Positions 7,257-15,342 of a stretch of 36,076 nucleotides of DNA are shown in pieces. The position numbers and the translations under genes were made by a program. The notes below the pieces were generated by a model. That model did not search any database. It had not been told where the DNA came from and saw only the letters and a list, made by a program, of their open reading frames with translations. Position 1 is the stretch's first letter, and each line of letters starts with the position of its first letter. The stretch covers positions 1 through 36,076 of the forward strand of contig JAIQFI010000052.1 in the NCBI GenBank assembly GCA_020073345.1, written 5' to 3'. This DNA is from Terriglobia bacterium (GTDB lineage Bacteria; Acidobacteriota; Terriglobia; Bryobacterales; Bryobacteraceae).

Positions 7257-10200
7257 TCAGAATACCATGGCTCCGCAGTGGCAGAGGACCACAGCCTGCG
7301 ATACCACGATCGAGGCCGCCGCGGACGTTTTCCCGCCTATCGAAACCGTAATCGGGTAAGTGCCTGCGGCTAACGACGGCGGCACCACGACATTCAATAC
7401 ATACAACGCGCCGACCCCCGGCGTGAGACCGCTGAACAGCACCTGCGCCGGCTGCGTGCCGATCATCACCACGGGTTTAGGTGTTTCCGCATAGTCGGGA
7501 CCGCCGGGCGCGGGATCGCCGCTGGCCGGCTGGTTGGTGACCGGTCCCAGTCCGTTCGCGTATAGCTCAATGGTCTCGCCAGCCTGCGCGGGATGACTGG
7601 CGTTGATCGGCTGATAGTTCAGATCGCGAGCCCACACATTTCCGTTGGCCATTAAGAAGAACTGGGGCGCCACGGACGCGAGGGAAATGGTGGCGACGTT
7701 GCTCGGGGAAAAATCGACGTTCACTTTCACCTGCACCGCGGTCTGGCCTTGCAGTTCCCAGGGAATCTGAACGTTGATCTGCGTCGGACTCACGTAGATC
7801 AGATGCCCCGGCACACTGATGTGCGACGAGGGCACGTCGAAACTCACGCTCACGAAATCAATCGCCAGCGGATGCGTCACCGTCTGGGGAACGTCGGGGG
7901 GAGAATCGCTCAGGCCGGATCCCGTGATGGCGATATAAGAGCCGGGGGCAAAGGCGCCGGGCTGCAGGCTGGCGCCGTCGACAATGCCGGAGATCACCGG
8001 CTGCGCGCGCGCGAAACCGGTAAAGGTGTACGTCAGTCCTCCCAGGCCCCCCGCAGTCACTTTGTACGAATATGCCCCCGGCTGGGGACCCAACAAAGGC
8101 TGGGCCGCTGCAACGCCAAATGAATCCGTAACGGTATCGGCGTTGATCGCGCTAGCTCCGGATCCCGCGCTCCAAGTGACCGGAACGCCGGAGACCGGCA
8201 AGCCTGCGGCATCCACCAGCCTGATCACAATCAAGCCTTCGGGGCTCCCGCCGCTAACGACGCCGTCGAACAAGTCGCCGCTCAGCGGAATCAGATTGGC
8301 CGCTGCACCCGTCGGACCGAAAAAAAGATACGGGATGCGCAGTGAATTCGATCCGCCCTGCACCGTAATTGCGCCTGAATACGCTCCAGAGGCAGGAGCG
8401 GCCGATCCGGAGAGCGTCACGGTCACCACTGCGGAAGCGCCTGCCGCCAGCGACACGCTGGACGGAGTCACGGTGACCGATGCGGTCCCGCTTGACCCTG
8501 CCGGCGTTACTGCGAGCGAAAGGTTTACACTTGTGCCGCCCGAGTTCTGGATCGTGAATTGCCGTGTGATCGGGAGCACCGTGGCCAGACTGGCAGAGGT
8601 AGAGACGGAGCCGAATGAGATGGTCGCCGGTTCGGCGGTTACGCTAGCCGCGACGGCCGCGTCCGCCGCGAGTTTGCCCGCACCGAGCCAGCGCACGTCC
8701 ACGGAATCGCCAGAGTCGTCGTGAGTCACGTCGGTGGAAGCAGTGTTTACTACAGCCGATTTCACCTGCGCCGCCGTGAATCCCGGATGTTGCTGTTTCA
8801 CCAGCGCGGCCGCCCCCGATACCAAAGGCGTCGAGAAGCTCGTGCCATCGGCGATCGTGTATCCGTCGGCGCTGTACATCTCACCCAGTGGATCGTACTG
8901 TTGCGTGGCCATGTAGATGCTACCGGCACCGATCCAGTTGCCGCCCACGGCGACCATGTCCGGCTTCAGGCTGGCGTCCGGCGATGGCCCGATGGAGGAG
9001 AAACCGACCACCAGATTCGGGTTGCCCGCCTCGATTTCGATGCCGTGCGGATTGATGTCGACGCTGCCCGCGGTGCTCGCGGCGAAAGCCAACAAGGACT
9101 GTCCGTCGGCCAGCGAAATCATGACCACCGGGATCCCAATGGAAGACAGGCCGCTGGGAGACACCAGCGTCGCGGCGTCGGCCATGTACAGGATCACGCC
9201 GGCGGCGCTTGCGTCCCGGGCGTTCTGAGCTTTGGTCGCGAAAGAACAGTCTCCCCTTTGAATAAGAGCGATTGTCCCGGCCAGGGAATACGCTGGAAAA
9301 GCCGAGCACCCCAACGGCCCGCCGCCAAAACTGGAAACATCCACCAGCCGGCCGCGAACCACTCCGGACGGTACCAGCGAATCGCCCGGATCCGTGGTGA
9401 GGTTATGCAAATCCGGCCGTCCCGGTACGTCCACCGTCTCCCTGAATGTATGGGAGTTCGTGGTGGCCCCAACCGCGATCACCGAGGGCGCGTCACCCGG
9501 AGATGAGACGGAATTAAATGTCGGGTAGGTGTTGCCGTCGGAGCCTTCGTTTCCGGCTGCGGTGACGATCACCATGCCGGCCTTAACGGCATTCTCAAAC
9601 GCTTGCGCGGATAAGTCGCACGGCACGCCCGGCCCCACGCCGCAAGCCGCACCCGAATCCAAAGCGCCGGTAAACGCCGGGCCGCCGCTGGAGAACGATA
9701 CGATGTCCATGCCGTCCTTCATCGCATCTTCCAGCGCTTGAATGATCACGTCGTCGGTGGTGAAGTCATTGACCTCAGGCGACCCGTAAATCTTGTAATT
9801 CCCCAGGTAAGCCTTGGGAGCAACCCCCGAGAATGTGACCAGGCCGGTGTTGCTGTGACCCGCGGCGGCGGAGGCCACCGCGGTGCCGTGACCTACGCGA
9901 TCGCGCGCCGAATAGTCGTCGGGCCGCGAATCGGAGGCCGGGTTTAGGGGAGAACTTCCCGCCGCCAGTTGCCGCACGTAACTCCGAGCCACGATCACTT
10001 TATTGTTCGTGAATGCACAATCGCTTCCGATGCAGTGCGGATAACCCGCGGGCATCGGCAGCGACGGATCCTGAAACGCAGGATGTTGTTGATCGATGCC
10101 GGTGTCGAGGATCGCGATCTTCACGCCGGTCCCGGCGTTGTCCGCGCCGCCCAATGCGCTCCAGGCGGCCGGAGCATTCACCAGAGCAGTCGCGCGGTTC

Positions 10201-10541
10201 AACTTTCTCCGATAGGTACGGATGGGGACCACGCTTTTCACACCCGCGATGTTCCTCAGATCGGCGACGCTATCCGCCGGCGCGACCACGAATACCGCGT
10301 TCAACAGTTGTGTAACCGATCCTGTCGGCTCCACTCCGCGCAGGGCCAACTCTCCACGTACCGATTCTTGCCGTTGTTCCAGGCTCCGTGCGTAATTGGC
10401 GCCCTCGGCCAACGCCATCCGTTGTCTCGAAAACTGAGACGTAACCGGAGAATCCTCGAGAATCAACGCATACCGGTTTCGAGTTATCTGGGCCGAAAGC
10501 AAAGATGCGCCCAACACAGCGATCGCAACTATCTCTTTCAT
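7257..10541 (-). CDS. Secreted subtilisin-like serine protease (S8) with PA and TIGR03437 domains
   Basis: This 1094-residue multidomain protein starts with a signal peptide (KEIVAIAVLGASLLSAQ) and an inhibitor-I9-like propeptide region (about 22-112). The S8 catalytic residues are visible: Asp146 in KIAILDTGID, His218 in RVGHGTAVAS, oxyanion Asn331 in AAGNEGSDG and Ser568 in DGTSFSTPLVSGAAAL. A PA domain is inserted at about 395-500 (GTIALIQRGDCSFATKAQNA). After the protease come a beta-sandwich region (about 640-745), an Ig-like segment (750-845) and a C-terminal TIGR03437 domain (about 850-1085, with IVDGASLQPGAFAPGSYIAI, SPTQINVQIPW and ETIELYANGLGPV), which is typical of Solibacter relatives. 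It probably degrades extracellular protein. The start overlaps the upstream stop (ATGA). Confidence 0.93.
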   Translation of the reverse strand: MKEIVAIAVLGASLLSAQITRNRYALILEDSPVTSQFSRQRMALAEGANYARSLEQRQESVRGELALRGVEPTGSVTQLLNAVFVVAPADSVADLRNIAGVKSVVPIRTYRRKLNRATALVNAPAAWSALGGADNAGTGVKIAILDTGIDQQHPAFQDPSLPMPAGYPHCIGSDCAFTNNKVIVARSYVRQLAAGSSPLNPASDSRPDDYSARDRVGHGTAVASAAAGHSNTGLVTFSGVAPKAYLGNYKIYGSPEVNDFTTDDVIIQALEDAMKDGMDIVSFSSGGPAFTGALDSGAACGVGPGVPCDLSAQAFENAVKAGMVIVTAAGNEGSDGNTYPTFNSVSSPGDAPSVIAVGATTNSHTFRETVDVPGRPDLHNLTTDPGDSLVPSGVVRGRLVDVSSFGGGPLGCSAFPAYSLAGTIALIQRGDCSFATKAQNARDASAAGVILYMADAATLVSPSGLSSIGIPVVMISLADGQSLLAFAASTAGSVDINPHGIEIEAGNPNLVVGFSSIGPSPDASLKPDMVAVGGNWIGAGSIYMATQQYDPLGEMYSADGYTIADGTSFSTPLVSGAAALVKQQHPGFTAAQVKSAVVNTASTDVTHDDSGDSVDVRWLGAGKLAADAAVAASVTAEPATISFGSVSTSASLATVLPITRQFTIQNSGGTSVNLSLAVTPAGSSGTASVTVTPSSVSLAAGASAVVTVTLSGSAAPASGAYSGAITVQGGSNSLRIPYLFFGPTGAAANLIPLSGDLFDGVVSGGSPEGLIVIRLVDAAGLPVSGVPVTWSAGSGASAINADTVTDSFGVAAAQPLLGPQPGAYSYKVTAGGLGGLTYTFTGFARAQPVISGIVDGASLQPGAFAPGSYIAITGSGLSDSPPDVPQTVTHPLAIDFVSVSFDVPSSHISVPGHLIYVSPTQINVQIPWELQGQTAVQVKVNVDFSPSNVATISLASVAPQFFLMANGNVWARDLNYQPINASHPAQAGETIELYANGLGPVTNQPASGDPAPGGPDYAETPKPVVMIGTQPAQVLFSGLTPGVGALYVLNVVVPPSLAAGTYPITVSIGGKTSAAASIVVSQAVVLCHCGAMVF

Positions 10542-10846
10542 TGCTTGGGGGACTCTACAGTGATGCGGACCGCCTCGAACGCACCATCGATCGCACTCTG
10601 CATATCCACGTCGACGGTTTGGCCAGGCTGAAGTGAAGAAGCCTTAATTTCCTTCACGCCTTGCTTGCTCTGCGAGAGGAACTTGGTCTTGCGGGTGATC
10701 CGGAACTTCATTTCATGCTCATCGTCCACTGTGACCAATAACTCGCTTCGGGAAATCGACTTAAGAACCCCGTGGGAAGTGGGATATACCCCTTGTCCCA
10801 AACAGAGGCCAACACAGATTCCGACCTTGCAGAGCGATTTCAGCAC
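10538..10846 (-). CDS. Small exported protein of unknown function
   Basis: The 102-residue product starts at GTG 10846 with a short signal peptide (LKSLCKVGICVGLCLGQG). The mature part looks like a small beta-barrel: GVLKSISRSELLVTVDDEHE, MKFRITRKTKFLSQ, ASSLQPGQTVDVDMQ and FEAVRITVES. This strand pattern resembles DUF5666-like OB-type domains, but I cannot assign it firmly. Its stop overlaps the subtilase ATG (ATGA), so the two are co-translated; a role in folding or anchoring of the protease is possible but unsupported. No Shine-Dalgarno sequence is evident. Confidence 0.65.
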   Translation of the reverse strand: MLKSLCKVGICVGLCLGQGVYPTSHGVLKSISRSELLVTVDDEHEMKFRITRKTKFLSQSKQGVKEIKASSLQPGQTVDVDMQSAIDGAFEAVRITVESPKQ

Positions 10847-10875
10847 GGCAATATCATGTTAAGACGCGGAACGGA

Positions 10876-12087
10876 TCAAGCACGTTTCTGCAGGATGCGC
10901 CGGTGGAATAGCTCTTCGTCCATCACCACCGGTGCGGCTGCGGCCAGAATGGCCTCCGCCTCCGCGGGCGGGTAGATCAATTGCGTATTGATTCGTCTTT
11001 TGATGGCTTTGGCATGCTCACCGGTGGCTTCCACAGTCCGATCCCAGCCCTTCGTTAACACGGCCCCGGCTGCCCCCAGATCCAGGCAGGTGGTGTAAAG
11101 CGGCTGGCGATAGGCTTGCAGAGGCAAGGCGGCCAGATCGGCCGTCGCGTTGTATCCGGCGAACCGCCCCGTCACTTGCGCGTGCTGGCAGGATTGCAGA
11201 ATGGCGTGCCCTCCGTCCGCGGTCGCATGCGCCACGTCTCCCGCGGCGAACACATGATCTAGTCCCGAAACGCGCAGCTCCGGCGTCACTTCGATCCGCC
11301 CAAGCGCGTCTATTCGCGCAGAAATCTTCGCGGCCAAAGGGCTGGCGCGCATCCCCGTGGTCCAGACCAGCGTCTGGCATCCGATGCGCTCCCCTGTGGA
11401 CAGAACTAAGCCCGCCAAATCGGCGCTCGCAATCGTAACGCCCGTGCGCACTTCGATTCCGGCCGCGACCAGTGCGTCGCGAATGGCCGGTTGCGGCCCG
11501 TCACCCAAACTCGCTCCAATACAACTCGCGGGATCCACCACAATCACGCGAACCTTGCCGGCTCCGGCGATCTCCAGCAGGCGCCCGGGCAGAGCCGTCG
11601 CCAGTTCGATTCCCGTAAAGCCCCCTCCGGCGATGACCACGGTCCAGCGGCCTTCGCTCTCCGGCCGCGCGGCCAGTTCATGCAGATGGCGATCGAATGC
11701 CGCCGCACCCGCCAGAGTGTCGATATCGAATCCGCATGCACCCAGCGTTCCCGCGGGTCGCGCGAGCTGGCTTCCGGTAGCGAGAACCAACCGGTCATAG
11801 GAGACCGCGGACGCCGCGAGCTGCACCTTGGCGCCGGCCACGTCGATCGAATTGATTTCGCCCCTCTCAAACTGGACGCCGATCGCCTCCAGCCTGGGAA
11901 CCAGCGGGACCACCATGCGCGACGGATCCGGCTCGTACAGCCGCGGCCGGATTACTAGTTGGTCATCGCGCGAGATGAGCAAAATCTCCAGTGATGCCAG
12001 CGAGGGTGCGTCACGCCGCAGGCGCACGGCCGCCGCAGCCGCCCAGAAACCGGCGAATCCCCCTCCCGCAATGACTAGACGCGCCAC
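10876..12087 (-). CDS. FAD-dependent NAD(P)H oxidoreductase (type II NADH dehydrogenase-like)
   Basis: From GTG at 12087, which follows a GAGGCG site, the protein has 403 residues and begins directly with the FAD-binding strand ARLVIAGGGFAGFWAA. A second Rossmann motif, VVIAGGGFTGIELATAL, binds NAD(P)H. The conserved C-terminal FAD segment is DHVFAAGDVAHA. This arrangement matches the NDH-2/pyridine-nucleotide-disulphide oxidoreductase family, which passes electrons from NADH to quinone without proton pumping. There is no clear membrane-anchoring helix at the C-terminus. A longer frame reaches 12144 but would run through the end of cutA. It lies between cutA and a small exported protein gene in one direction. 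Confidence 0.85.
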   Translation of the reverse strand: MARLVIAGGGFAGFWAAAAAVRLRRDAPSLASLEILLISRDDQLVIRPRLYEPDPSRMVVPLVPRLEAIGVQFERGEINSIDVAGAKVQLAASAVSYDRLVLATGSQLARPAGTLGACGFDIDTLAGAAAFDRHLHELAARPESEGRWTVVIAGGGFTGIELATALPGRLLEIAGAGKVRVIVVDPASCIGASLGDGPQPAIRDALVAAGIEVRTGVTIASADLAGLVLSTGERIGCQTLVWTTGMRASPLAAKISARIDALGRIEVTPELRVSGLDHVFAAGDVAHATADGGHAILQSCQHAQVTGRFAGYNATADLAALPLQAYRQPLYTTCLDLGAAGAVLTKGWDRTVEATGEHAKAIKRRINTQLIYPPAEAEAILAAAAPVVMDEELFHRRILQKRA

Positions 12088-12094
12088 CGGCGCC

Positions 12095-12415
12095 TCATGA
12101 GCCCAGCTCGCGGTCGAGCCACGCGAGATAACTCTCCGAGCCATCCACCACTGGGACCGCCAGTAATTCCGGCACCTCGTAGGAATGGATCTTGCCGATC
12201 GCGGCTCGCAGTTGTTCCATCAAGTCGCGCCTGGATTTGATGATCAGTAGCCATTCCGCGGCGTCTTCGATGTGCCCCTTCCAGCGATAAATACTGCGCG
12301 CGCCGGACAGAATATTGACGCAGGCGGCCAGCTTCTGCTCCACCAGCGCGCGCGCGATTTGCCCGGCCTGCTCTTCCGAATCGCAGGCGGAGAACACCAC
12401 GATCTTATCCGTCAT
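12095..12415 (-). CDS. cutA: CutA-like divalent cation tolerance protein
   Basis: ATG at 12415 gives 106 residues, the usual CutA length, and overlaps the upstream TPR gene stop (ATGA). Family segments are visible: ARALVEQKLAACVNIL, SIYRWKGHIEDAAEWLLIIK and SYEVPELLAVPVVDGSESYL. CutA forms very stable trimers in the cytoplasm; it was linked to copper tolerance in E. coli, but its general function is still unclear. Confidence 0.92.
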   Translation of the reverse strand: MTDKIVVFSACDSEEQAGQIARALVEQKLAACVNILSGARSIYRWKGHIEDAAEWLLIIKSRRDLMEQLRAAIGKIHSYEVPELLAVPVVDGSESYLAWLDRELGS

Positions 12416-12816
12416 TTTTTGGCTGCGGACGCGGGCCACTTGGCAATCTTTTTGCGGACGGCGTCTTTTTCCTTGGGGTCTTCGGCCAGTTCGATGTATT
12501 TCAAGTAGGCTTCCCGCGCCGCGCCGAACTCGCGGAGTTTTTCCCGGGCTTCACCGAGCTTCAGGAACGCTTCCGCCGAACCCGGATCCCAGCGCGTTGC
12601 TTCCAGATAGCGCTTCGCCGCCGCGCTGTAGTTGGGCTTCTTGAAATAGTAGTCTCCGGTCGTGATCTCTTTCTTGGCTTGCACGGGATTGAGCGCGTAG
12701 ACCTTGGGCGCCAGCGATTCGTCCTCTTCCGGCGGCTCCGGTGGCGTCGCTGCTGGGGGCTTCTGAGCGCTCAGAACACACGCCAATAAAGAAGCTGCAA
12801 GAAAAGCACGTGCCAC
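12412..12816 (-). CDS. Small exported TPR-repeat protein
   Basis: GTG at 12816 gives 134 residues. The N-terminus ARAFLAASLLACVLSAQK is a signal peptide whose LLAC could be a lipobox, although the residues after Cys are hydrophobic rather than typical, so lipoprotein status is unsure. A Pro/Glu-rich linker follows. Then come two TPR units: TGDYYFKKPNYSAAAKRYLE with ATRWDPGSAEAFLKLGEA, and LREFGAAREAYLKYIELAED. A Lys-rich tail ends the protein. TPRs bind partner proteins, unknown here. It is the first gene of the 12816-7040 run and diverges from uvrC. Confidence 0.78.
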   Translation of the reverse strand: MARAFLAASLLACVLSAQKPPAATPPEPPEEDESLAPKVYALNPVQAKKEITTGDYYFKKPNYSAAAKRYLEATRWDPGSAEAFLKLGEAREKLREFGAAREAYLKYIELAEDPKEKDAVRKKIAKWPASAAKK

Positions 12817-12822
12817 AATTTA

Positions 12823-12828
12823 AGTATA
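12823..12828 (-). promoter_or_regulatory. Possible -10 element (TATACT) for the 12816-7040 gene run
   Basis: TATACT on the minus strand ends six bases before GTG 12816, so a transcript from it would be leaderless. The same bases contain TATAGG on the plus strand (12825-12830), which could serve uvrC. There is no strong -35 match. Confidence 0.3.
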
Positions 12829-12843
12829 GGACCCACTTCGGAG

Positions 12844-14667
12844 CTGCGCGCCCGGGCGGCCGAACTTCCGGCCTTGCCCGGAGTGTATCTATACAAGGAC
12901 GCCCACGGAGCCGTCATCTACGTCGGCAAGGCCAAAAACCTTCGCGCCCGCGTCCGCAGCTATTTTCTTGATGAGCGCCTGGCCGACGTCAAGACCGGCA
13001 CGCTGATCCATGACGCGCGCCACATCGATTTCATCCAGGTCGACAACGAAAAAGAAGCTCTGGCGCTCGAGAACAACCTCATCAAGCAGTGGAAGCCGCG
13101 CTACAACATCCTGCTGCGCGACGACAAAACCTATCCCTACATCAAGCTCACCGCCGAACGTTATCCGCGCGTCTACGTCACGCGACGTCTGAAGAAAGAT
13201 GGTTCCACGTATTACGGCCCCTATTTCCCCGGTAATCTGGCGCATCGTTTGGTGCACTTCATCCATCGCCACTTCAAAGTTCCGTCCTGCAATGTCGATC
13301 TGACGCGAAAGCATTCCCACCCGTGTCTCGAGTATCACATTCATCGCTGCCACGGCCCCTGCGTCGAAGGCTTGGTGAGCGACGAGCGCTACGCCCAAGC
13401 CGTGCGCGATGTTCGCCTGTTCCTCGAGGGCCGCGTCAAGGATCTCGAACAGGAGCTGCGAGCGCGTATCGAAGCCGCCAGTCAGGCTACCCGTTATGAG
13501 GAGGCTGGCGCCCTGAACCACTTGCTGCAAACGGTGGAGGAGGTGGCCGAAAAGCAGAAGATGGCCGCCGCTGAAGGCGACGACACGGATATCTTCGCAT
13601 ACTATGCCGAGCCTCCCCTGGTCGCCGTGAACCTCTTCCACCTGCGGCGCGGCCACATTGTCGATCGGCGGGAGTTCTTCTGGGAGGACCAGCGGCAATT
13701 CGACCCGCCTGAATTCTTCGCCTCGCTGCTGAAACAGGTGTATCTCAACGATCCCTACGTCCCGGCATTCATTCACGTCCCGGTGGAGTTCGAGGACGTC
13801 CCAGTCCTGGAGGAGTACCTCACCGAAAAACGCGGCCGCAAAGTGGAAATTCACACTCCCCAGCGCGGGCAGAAGAAGGCCATGCTGGCTTTGGTCGAAT
13901 CCAACGCCCGTCACAGCTTCGAGCAGCGTTTCCGGGTCCTAAAACCCTCCTCGACCGCCATTCAGGAAGCCTTGCGCGACGCCCTCAGTCTGGAGAACGC
14001 CCCGCGACGGATCGAGTGCTTCGATATTTCGCACATCCAGGGCACCGACAAGGTCGCCAGCATGGTGGTATGGGAAGACGGCCGGATGAAGAAATCGGAT
14101 TACCGCAAGTTCATCATCCGCACCGTCGAAGGCAATGACGATTTCGCTTCCATGCGGGAAGTCATCACGCGCCGCTATGGCCGCCTGCAAGAAGAAGGAG
14201 CCAGCCGTCCTGGATTGGTTCTGGTCGACGGCGGTATCGGCCAGTTGCACGCCGCCGCGGCCGCACTCGAGTCTCTAGGAATTACCGACCAGCCTCTCGC
14301 GTCGATCGCCAAGCGGGAAGAGTGGATCTACGTCTATGGCCAGGAAGACGAGCCGGTGGTGCTCGACAAGTTCTCGCCGGTACTGCATCTGGTTCAGACC
14401 GTGCGCGACGAAGCCCATCGGTTTGCCGTGACCTTTCATCGCACACGGCGTAATGCGGACCGCTTGCGCGGCGAACTGGCGCGCATCCCGGGTATTGGAG
14501 AAAAGACCGCGGCTAAACTTTTGCGGCACTTCGGGAGTCTGGACAGGGTTCGCGATGCTTCAGAGGAAGACCTTGCGAGCGTGATAGGAAAAGCGGCGGC
14601 GCGCAAGCTGCGCGCGGCGCTTCCCGCCGCTCCCGATGGAGCGGCGCAACTTACGATCTTAGAATAA
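12844..14667 (+). CDS. uvrC: UvrABC excinuclease subunit C
   Basis: UvrC makes both incisions in nucleotide excision repair. The GIY-YIG domain is at the N-terminus (LPGVYLYKDAHGAVIYVGKA), the UVR domain near residues 200-235 (LEQELRARIEAA...ATRYEEAGAL), the RNase-H-like second nuclease has IECFDISHIQGTDKVASMV and LVLVDGGIGQLHAA, and two helix-hairpin-helix motifs end the protein (RIPGIGEKTAAKLLRHFGS). From CTG at 12844 it has 607 residues, close to the family norm. No ATG, GTG or TTG exists between the in-frame stop at 12787 and TTG 12874; the latter would begin right at PGVY and drop the family-like RARAAELPA. The start is therefore uncertain: CTG 12844 or TTG 12874. Confidence 0.93.
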   Translation: MRARAAELPALPGVYLYKDAHGAVIYVGKAKNLRARVRSYFLDERLADVKTGTLIHDARHIDFIQVDNEKEALALENNLIKQWKPRYNILLRDDKTYPYIKLTAERYPRVYVTRRLKKDGSTYYGPYFPGNLAHRLVHFIHRHFKVPSCNVDLTRKHSHPCLEYHIHRCHGPCVEGLVSDERYAQAVRDVRLFLEGRVKDLEQELRARIEAASQATRYEEAGALNHLLQTVEEVAEKQKMAAAEGDDTDIFAYYAEPPLVAVNLFHLRRGHIVDRREFFWEDQRQFDPPEFFASLLKQVYLNDPYVPAFIHVPVEFEDVPVLEEYLTEKRGRKVEIHTPQRGQKKAMLALVESNARHSFEQRFRVLKPSSTAIQEALRDALSLENAPRRIECFDISHIQGTDKVASMVVWEDGRMKKSDYRKFIIRTVEGNDDFASMREVITRRYGRLQEEGASRPGLVLVDGGIGQLHAAAAALESLGITDQPLASIAKREEWIYVYGQEDEPVVLDKFSPVLHLVQTVRDEAHRFAVTFHRTRRNADRLRGELARIPGIGEKTAAKLLRHFGSLDRVRDASEEDLASVIGKAAARKLRAALPAAPDGAAQLTILE

Positions 14668-15024
14668 TTCGCCGATCTGCTTGGCCGTGTCGCGCGCTTC
14701 CAGGTGAATCAGACCGGCGTTTCCGCCTTGCGGGCTGAGCACCACCAGCACGGCTTTCGCGCCGGCCGAGTACACAAATAGCGCGCCTTCTTCGGCTTGC
14801 ACCGAGACTTCACCCAAGGTCCCGGCGTTCATCGTTTCACTGACGCGGCGGCCCAATGCGGTCGCTGCAGCCGCCATCGCCGCCACACGATTCGGATCGG
14901 CGCCGTTGGTCAATGAGTGCGCGATCGGCAGTCCTTCGCTGGACGCCAGCAGCACGCCTTTCAATTCTGGAATGGCGTTACGTAACGCCTCCAGGTGGTT
15001 CTTCAGGGCTTCCACCTTGGCCAT
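14659..15024 (-). CDS. Roadblock/LC7-domain protein
   Basis: This 121-residue protein is one Roadblock/LC7 domain: IPELKGVLLASSEGLPIAHS, then AAMAAAATALGRRVSETM, EEGALFVYSAGAKAVLVVL and GLIHLEARDTAKQIGELF. Such proteins regulate small Ras-like GTPases (for example MglB for MglA in polarity and gliding), usually as dimers in the cytoplasm. No GTPase gene is adjacent in this window. GGAGGTG stands before the ATG with good spacing, so translation should be strong. Its 3' end overlaps the end of uvrC by nine bases (convergent). Confidence 0.9.
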   Translation of the reverse strand: MAKVEALKNHLEALRNAIPELKGVLLASSEGLPIAHSLTNGADPNRVAAMAAAATALGRRVSETMNAGTLGEVSVQAEEGALFVYSAGAKAVLVVLSPQGGNAGLIHLEARDTAKQIGELF

Positions 15025-15342
15025 ACCTTCACCTCCCTATGCTCCCGATGTGTGCTCCCGCTAAATTCAACGGATCGGTGATAGATTCATCGTCAAGTAG
15101 GAAAAGAACTTTAGGCCTGGGGCCTAGTGAAATGGCCTACTGCTGATAGGGTCTTTGGCGTAACTCGTTTTGACCCGGCTTAGCCACTTTGGACTGGACC
15201 CTTTGGTTCGCTGGTGGACAGGGGTTTCACTTAACGCACTCTAAGGTATCTCCCCCAAAATGTCTAAATAAGTGCTTTACCCCAGAGAAAGCCTTAAGAC
15301 CCCTCTTTAGCATCCGACCCAAGGTGACGATCTTAAACTCAC
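15025..15342. other. Intergenic region between divergent genes, no gene seen
   Basis: The 318 bases separate the Roadblock gene (minus) from the zinc-finger/LamG protein gene (plus). The region looks less GC-rich than its surroundings and has no credible reading frame. It contains a perfect inverted repeat at 15112-15126. It probably holds both promoters, but I cannot name convincing -35/-10 pairs. I saw no known riboswitch consensus. Confidence 0.5.
15112..15126. repeat. Perfect inverted repeat TAGGCC-TGG-GGCCTA
   Basis: Six-base arms with a three-base centre, within the divergent intergenic region. There is no T-tract on either side, so it is not a standard terminator. It could be an operator or a small hairpin; function is unknown. 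Confidence 0.4.

Noticed and set aside
10876-12144. Longer start for the FAD oxidoreductase
   Set aside because: The additional 19 residues overlap the end of cutA and precede the FAD-binding strand; GTG 12087 has a GAGGCG site.
12889-13914. 341-codon minus-strand frame inside uvrC
   Set aside because: Fully antisense to UvrC domains that are unmistakable; no motif of its own.
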